64,000 bases of DNA from Multivorans sp965232105 (GTDB lineage: Bacteria; Acidobacteriota; Thermoanaerobaculia; Multivoradales; Multivoraceae), in NCBI GenBank assembly GCA_965232105.1, contig OZ246956.1, forward strand, positions 496,001 through 560,000, read 5' to 3'. A model generated the notes under the pieces. It did no database searches. It had not been told where the DNA came from and was given only the letters and a program-made list of their open reading frames with translations. Shown in pieces: positions 60,653-64,000 of the stretch. The position numbers were made by a program, and so were the translations under genes. Position 1 is the stretch's first letter; each line of letters starts with the position of its first letter.

Positions 60653-61182
60653 GGGCCGCGCTCCCCGCGCTCCCCGGGCCCGGACGAGTCCGCGCGCATC
60701 CGCCGGCGGCCGCGGAACACCTCCCCGGCCTCCCGATCGAGGGTCTTCTCACGCTCCCGCTGACGTTTGTCGTGCAACTTCCTGCCCTCGGCCAGGGCAA
60801 GTTCGACCTTGATCCGGTTCCCCTTCAGATAGACGGACAGCGGCACGACCGTCAGGCCCCGGTCGCGGGTGCGCCCGTACAGACGGTCGATCTCCCGCCG
60901 ATTCAGAAGCAGGCGGCGCGGTCGGACGAGTTCGTGGTTCTCCCGGTTGCCATGGCTGTAGGCCGAGACGTGGGCGTCCAGCAGCCAGGCCTCGTGATCA
61001 CGGAAGCCGACGTAACTCTCTCGCAACTGGATCTTTCCGCCCCGAATCGACTTGACTTCAGTGCCCAGGAGCTCGATCCCCGCCTCGAAGCGCTCCAGCA
61101 CCCGGAACTCCCGCCTCGCCTTTCGATTCACCGCCAGAGGCGGACCACCGTCCGGGGACTGTCGGTTTGTGCGCGTGGCCAT
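60649..61182 (-). CDS. smpB: SsrA-binding protein SmpB
   Basis: Partner of tmRNA in ribosome rescue. 177 residues with 'NRKARREFRVLERFEAGIEL', 'LLGTEVKSIRGGKIQLRESY', 'HEAWLLDAHVSAYSHGN' and 'PLSVYLKGNRIKVELALAEG'. The C-terminal tail (after 'HDKRQREREKTLDR') is about 20 residues longer than usual and Arg/Gly-rich. No ssrA gene was found beside it. Confidence 0.96.
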   Translation of the reverse strand: MATRTNRQSPDGGPPLAVNRKARREFRVLERFEAGIELLGTEVKSIRGGKIQLRESYVGFRDHEAWLLDAHVSAYSHGNRENHELVRPRRLLLNRREIDRLYGRTRDRGLTVVPLSVYLKGNRIKVELALAEGRKLHDKRQREREKTLDREAGEVFRGRRRMRADSSGPGERGERGP

Positions 61183-61436
61183 ACGGTTCCATCCCCAGCG
61201 TCCTGAGCGCCGGCGCCCTCTGCTTCTTCAGGCACGCGGGACCGCTCACGGTGTGCCGGAGTCTACCCTTGCGAGGGCGGCCTACCGTGCGGTCGAGACG
61301 CCACAGACATGTGGCCAATAAGCCACAACTCAGGTCGCAAGGACGAAACCGCGAGAAGACGAGTCCATGCAGGAACGGCAAAGAGATCCTTGCAGGCACA
61401 AGGAACCCGAGAGGTCGGCCCCGGCACGGCAACGGC

Positions 61437-61452
61437 TGGCACGATCCGTGCT
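61437..61452 (+). promoter_or_regulatory. sigma-54-like promoter upstream of lpxC
   Basis: TGGCACGATCCGTGCT differs from the TGGCACG-N4-TTGCW consensus at one position, with correct GG-N10-GC spacing. The predicted start would be about 61,463, only four bases before the lpxC ATG. The rest of the 61,183-61,436 gap shows no gene. Confidence 0.5.
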
Positions 61453-61466
61453 GATTCAAACCGTCG

Positions 61467-62471
61467 ATGGGCAAACGCGCCAACGGAGCGAACGGTGACC
61501 AGCGCCGTCTCTCCCGATCCGACAGCACCCGCGACCGCCTCTTCCGGCAGCAGACGATCCGCCGGTCCACCGCCATTTCGGGCGTGGGCATCCACACCGG
61601 CAAGGAAACGAACCTGCGCATCCTACCGGCGCCGGCGGGAAGCGGCATTCGGTTTCGCCGCATCGATGCCGGCAACGTCGAGGTCCGGGCCGAGATCAAG
61701 GACGTCAGTTCGCTCGAACTGGCCACGACGCTCGGTCGCGACGACGTCACGGTCTCCACGGTGGAGCATCTGCTCGCCGCCGTCTACGCCCTCGGCATCG
61801 ACAACCTGGTCGTGGAACTCGATGGCCCCGAGGTGCCGATCCTGGACGGTTCGGCGATGCCCTACGTGCTGCTGCTGCAGGCGGCAGGGATTCGCCGGCA
61901 GAACGCCGAACGGCGAATCCTGGCGATGACCTCCGTGCTGGAGTTCAAGCGCGGTGACAAATGGCTGCGCGCTTCGCCCTACCCCGGTCTGCGCCTCGAC
62001 TACACGATCGATTTCGCGGATTGCGCCGTCGGGCGGCAACGGCTGCAACTGGAAGTCGACCAGCGCAGCTTCGAGCGGGAGCTGGCGCCGGCACGAACGT
62101 TCTGCCGTCAGATCGATGTCGAGCAGATGCAGCGCGCCGGTCTGGGTCTCGGCGGATCGGTCGACAACTGCATCGTCTTCGACGAGAGAGGGGCGGTGAA
62201 CACCGACCTCCGCTTCGCCGATGAACCCGTTCGCCACAAGGCGCTCGACGCGGTCGGCGACTTCACCCTGCTCGGCGGACCCATCTGGGGTCACTTCGAG
62301 ATCCTGCGCGGCGGCCACGAGCTCCACTACGAGTTGCTCAAGGAGCTGGTCGCCAACCCGCAGTGCTGGACCTGGGTGATCGGCGAAGAGCTTCCGCCGC
62401 AGGCGGACCTCCCCCTCGATCCGCAGCAGCCCTCGGCCTGGACTCCGCTCCTGGCCGGTTCGCCGCAGTAG
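61467..62471 (+). CDS. lpxC: UDP-3-O-acyl-N-acetylglucosamine deacetylase LpxC
   Basis: Committed zinc hydrolase of lipid A synthesis. Zinc ligands His101 ('STVEHLLAAVYALG'), His257 and Asp261 ('RHKALDAVGDF'). 'FSGVGLH'-type start appears as 'STAISGVGIHTGKE', and the catalytic His lies in 'RGGHELHYELL'. 334 residues include an Arg-rich N-terminal extension of about 28 residues. No other start codon exists in frame before the conserved part, and an in-frame TGA lies 15 bases upstream of the ATG. There is no Shine-Dalgarno, consistent with a near-leaderless message from the sigma-54-like site. Confidence 0.95.
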   Translation: MGKRANGANGDQRRLSRSDSTRDRLFRQQTIRRSTAISGVGIHTGKETNLRILPAPAGSGIRFRRIDAGNVEVRAEIKDVSSLELATTLGRDDVTVSTVEHLLAAVYALGIDNLVVELDGPEVPILDGSAMPYVLLLQAAGIRRQNAERRILAMTSVLEFKRGDKWLRASPYPGLRLDYTIDFADCAVGRQRLQLEVDQRSFERELAPARTFCRQIDVEQMQRAGLGLGGSVDNCIVFDERGAVNTDLRFADEPVRHKALDAVGDFTLLGGPIWGHFEILRGGHELHYELLKELVANPQCWTWVIGEELPPQADLPLDPQQPSAWTPLLAGSPQ

Positions 62472-62515
62472 CTCGGGCCACCGCCCGGCCAGCGGGGGCT
62501 GGTAGTGTCGCCCGC

Positions 62516-63130
62516 ATGAGAGTCCCGTGGGCGGGGCGGCTGATCTGCGCGCTCAGCCTGTCGAGCGTCCTGGGCGCCGACGTACTTGCAGCCCAGCCCC
62601 CACGAGAGGGTTCCGCTCGAACCCGCAAGGCCGGTATCGCCGCTTTGTCCGTCGTTCGCGACGGAGCTGCGTTGCTGGTCAGCTTCCGCCTCGACCGCGC
62701 GCTCGACGCGCGGACCTGGGAGAAGATCGAAAGCGGTCTGCCCACGGGCTTCACGTACGACATCGAGGTCCAGAGACTGCGGCGCCGCTGGTTCGACAAG
62801 CGAATCGGCGCAACCCGACTGCAGGTGGTCGCGATTTACAACGCGCTCACCCGAGAGTACGTGGTCAACTTCCGGCGCGACGGAGAGCTGTACGCAAGCC
62901 GGGTGGTGACCTCGGCCGCCGACCTCGAGCGCGCGCTGACGGTCTTCGACAGGCTGCCTTCGATCGAGATCGACGACGACCAGACCGGACGGTTCGTTCT
63001 CCGGGTGCGCGCGGAGCTCCGGTCGCGAACCCGTCTCGGCCTGATCCCGGACCGGGTTCATACCGCCTGGGTCGAGACCGGTCCCTTCCCTCCGTTCCGC
63101 CGCAGCGTGCGGGGCCCGGGAACCGAGTGA
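62516..63130 (+). CDS. DUF4390 family exported protein
   Basis: 204 residues. Signal peptide about 1-27 ('LICALSLSSVLGADVLAAQ'), then a beta-rich domain ('VSFRLDRALDARTWEKIESG', 'GFTYDIEVQRLRRRWFDKRI', 'YVVNFRRDGELY'). DUF4390 genes commonly precede NtrY-like sensor kinases, exactly as here (2 bp gap). Function is unknown; a periplasmic partner of the kinase is a reasonable guess. Confidence 0.8.
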   Translation: MRVPWAGRLICALSLSSVLGADVLAAQPPREGSARTRKAGIAALSVVRDGAALLVSFRLDRALDARTWEKIESGLPTGFTYDIEVQRLRRRWFDKRIGATRLQVVAIYNALTREYVVNFRRDGELYASRVVTSAADLERALTVFDRLPSIEIDDDQTGRFVLRVRAELRSRTRLGLIPDRVHTAWVETGPFPPFRRSVRGPGTE

Positions 63131-63131
63131 C

Positions 63132-64000
63132 GTGACCGCGACCCGAAACGCTCCGCCGCGCTCGCTGCGCGAACTGATCAAGAGCAACCGCTTCGTCGTC
63201 TGGCTGCTGGTGCTCGCCCTCGCGGTGCCGACGGTCGGCTACTACGCGCTCCAGCGCGGCCGCGAGATCGATCCCACGGTCCTCAACAACAGCATCCTCC
63301 TGTTCGCCCTGCGCAACCTGAACGTGGTGCTGATCCTGATCGTCGCCTTCGTTCTCGTCCGCAACCTGACCAAGCTGTGGGTCGAGCGGCGACGGCAACG
63401 CCTGGGCGCCAAGTTCCGCACCAAGCTGATCCTGACCTACATCGGCCTGTCGCTGATTCCGGGACTCGTCCTGTTCGCCTACGCGACCGAACTCCTGCAG
63501 GGCTCGATCGACCGCATGTTCCGCACCGACATCGACGACCTGCTGGAGCCGGCGAACCAGGTCTCCCAGGCCCTCACCTCCACCCACCAGGACCAGTTGC
63601 TGCGTGACGCGGATCGCTTCCTCCGTGACACCGCCGACCTCGACCTCGACGACCCCAGAGGTCGGGGCAGCCTGTCGCGGGCCCTCGGCGAAGCCCTGTC
63701 TTCGGACGACCTGGACTATCTGGCCGTCTACCGCGACACGAGCTTCCTCCACGCCACGGTCAACCCGCAGACTCTGTCCGAAGTGCCTGAGCCGACGCGG
63801 GGCATGCTGCTGGAAGCGATCCGCACCGGCTCCGCGCGCGCGATAGGTCAGGTTTCCGGCAGGGAGGAGCGCCTGATCCTCGCGGCGGCGGCCACGGAGG
63901 GTGATGTCGAGTCGACCGTGGCAGTCGCCGGCAGGCTGCTCGACGCCGAACTCGCCGGCAACACGGAGACCCTGATCGGCGCCTACCAGTCCCGCCGGCA
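63132..64000 (+). CDS. NtrY-like sensor histidine kinase, N-terminal part
   Basis: Open to the window end. From the GTG at 63132: a basic start, TM1 about residues 20-40 ('FVVWLLVLALAVPTVGYYAL'), TM2 about 53-75, and TM3 about 95-115 ('LILTYIGLSLIPGLVLFAYA'). The conserved 'RRRQRLGAKFRTKLILTYIG' is typical of NtrY/ATP-sensor kinases. An extracytoplasmic sensor domain has begun before the cut. The HisKA and ATPase domains lie outside the window, so the kinase label rests on N-terminal resemblance. Confidence 0.8.
   Translation, partial: MTATRNAPPRSLRELIKSNRFVVWLLVLALAVPTVGYYALQRGREIDPTVLNNSILLFALRNLNVVLILIVAFVLVRNLTKLWVERRRQRLGAKFRTKLILTYIGLSLIPGLVLFAYATELLQGSIDRMFRTDIDDLLEPANQVSQALTSTHQDQLLRDADRFLRDTADLDLDDPRGRGSLSRALGEALSSDDLDYLAVYRDTSFLHATVNPQTLSEVPEPTRGMLLEAIRTGSARAIGQVSGREERLILAAAATEGDVESTVAVAGRLLDAELAGNTETLIGAYQSRR

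Noticed and set aside
57866..60763. Plus-strand 965-codon open frame
   Set aside because: Antisense to uvrA, which has both ABC signatures and zinc fingers on the minus strand.
61183..61436. tmRNA (ssrA) next to smpB
   Set aside because: No tRNA-Ala-like ends and no short tag frame ending in Ala-Ala could be found in this gap.

Overview
The window is about 64 kb of GC-rich, densely packed bacterial chromosome. Codon third positions are strongly G/C and many neighbouring genes overlap by 4 bp (ATGA or GTGA). The metzincin proteins end in a Cys-rich C-terminal domain with a 'KVLDGC..NG..WVLGAS' core and a 'DT.AF' end. I associate that domain with Acidobacteriota, especially Thermoanaerobaculia-like lineages. 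This taxonomic guess is inference from gene content and needs a marker-gene check. lpxC together with an O-antigen-ligase-like protein indicates a diderm envelope.

Layout. 1-4.6 kb: ftsK (cut by the window edge) and rsmA on the minus strand, separated by a DDE insertion sequence with inverted ends and a 5-bp target duplication. 4.8-10 kb: a molybdopterin oxidoreductase and a GGDEF protein on plus, then an O-antigen-ligase-like protein on minus. 10-19.3 kb: a minus-strand block with a DUF362 protein, rho, engB, lon, clpX, clpP and tig (protein quality control). 19.4-19.7 kb: tRNA-Lys, tRNA-Leu and a truncated tRNA-Leu copy. 19.8-22.8 kb: rplU-rpmA-obgE-nadD-rsfS and a ThiS-like gene. 23-28 kb: a histidine kinase diverging from a peptide ABC transporter that has no ATPase genes here. 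28-32.7 kb: queA, larB, larE, a membrane protein, gcvH and gcvT. 32.8-36.9 kb: an M16 protease pair, a metallophosphoesterase and two small envelope proteins.

37.1-50.9 kb is the accessory core. It holds two secreted metzincin-type metalloproteases, a very long secreted protein built from NBR1-Ig-like, cadherin-like and Calx-beta domains that is broken by frameshifts, and two shorter chimeric remnants of the same families. The arrangement points to tandem duplication of a protease plus adhesin-like pair, followed by recombination between repeated domains.

51.1-64 kb: tRNA-Ala, a secreted Pcm, a TldD/PmbA gene with an internal deletion, a partner-switching cassette (SpoIIE phosphatase, STAS protein, RsbW-like kinase), a 71-residue membrane protein behind a good sigma-54 promoter, a sigma-54-activator-like regulator with an altered GAFTGA loop, uvrA, smpB, lpxC (also behind a sigma-54-like site), a DUF4390 protein and the start of an NtrY-like sensor kinase.

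The most unusual material is the repeat-driven metzincin/Ig-domain array, the sigma-54 plus partner-switching locus, the His/Asp-rich insertion in trigger factor, and the insertion sequence that landed exactly on the stop codon of rsmA.
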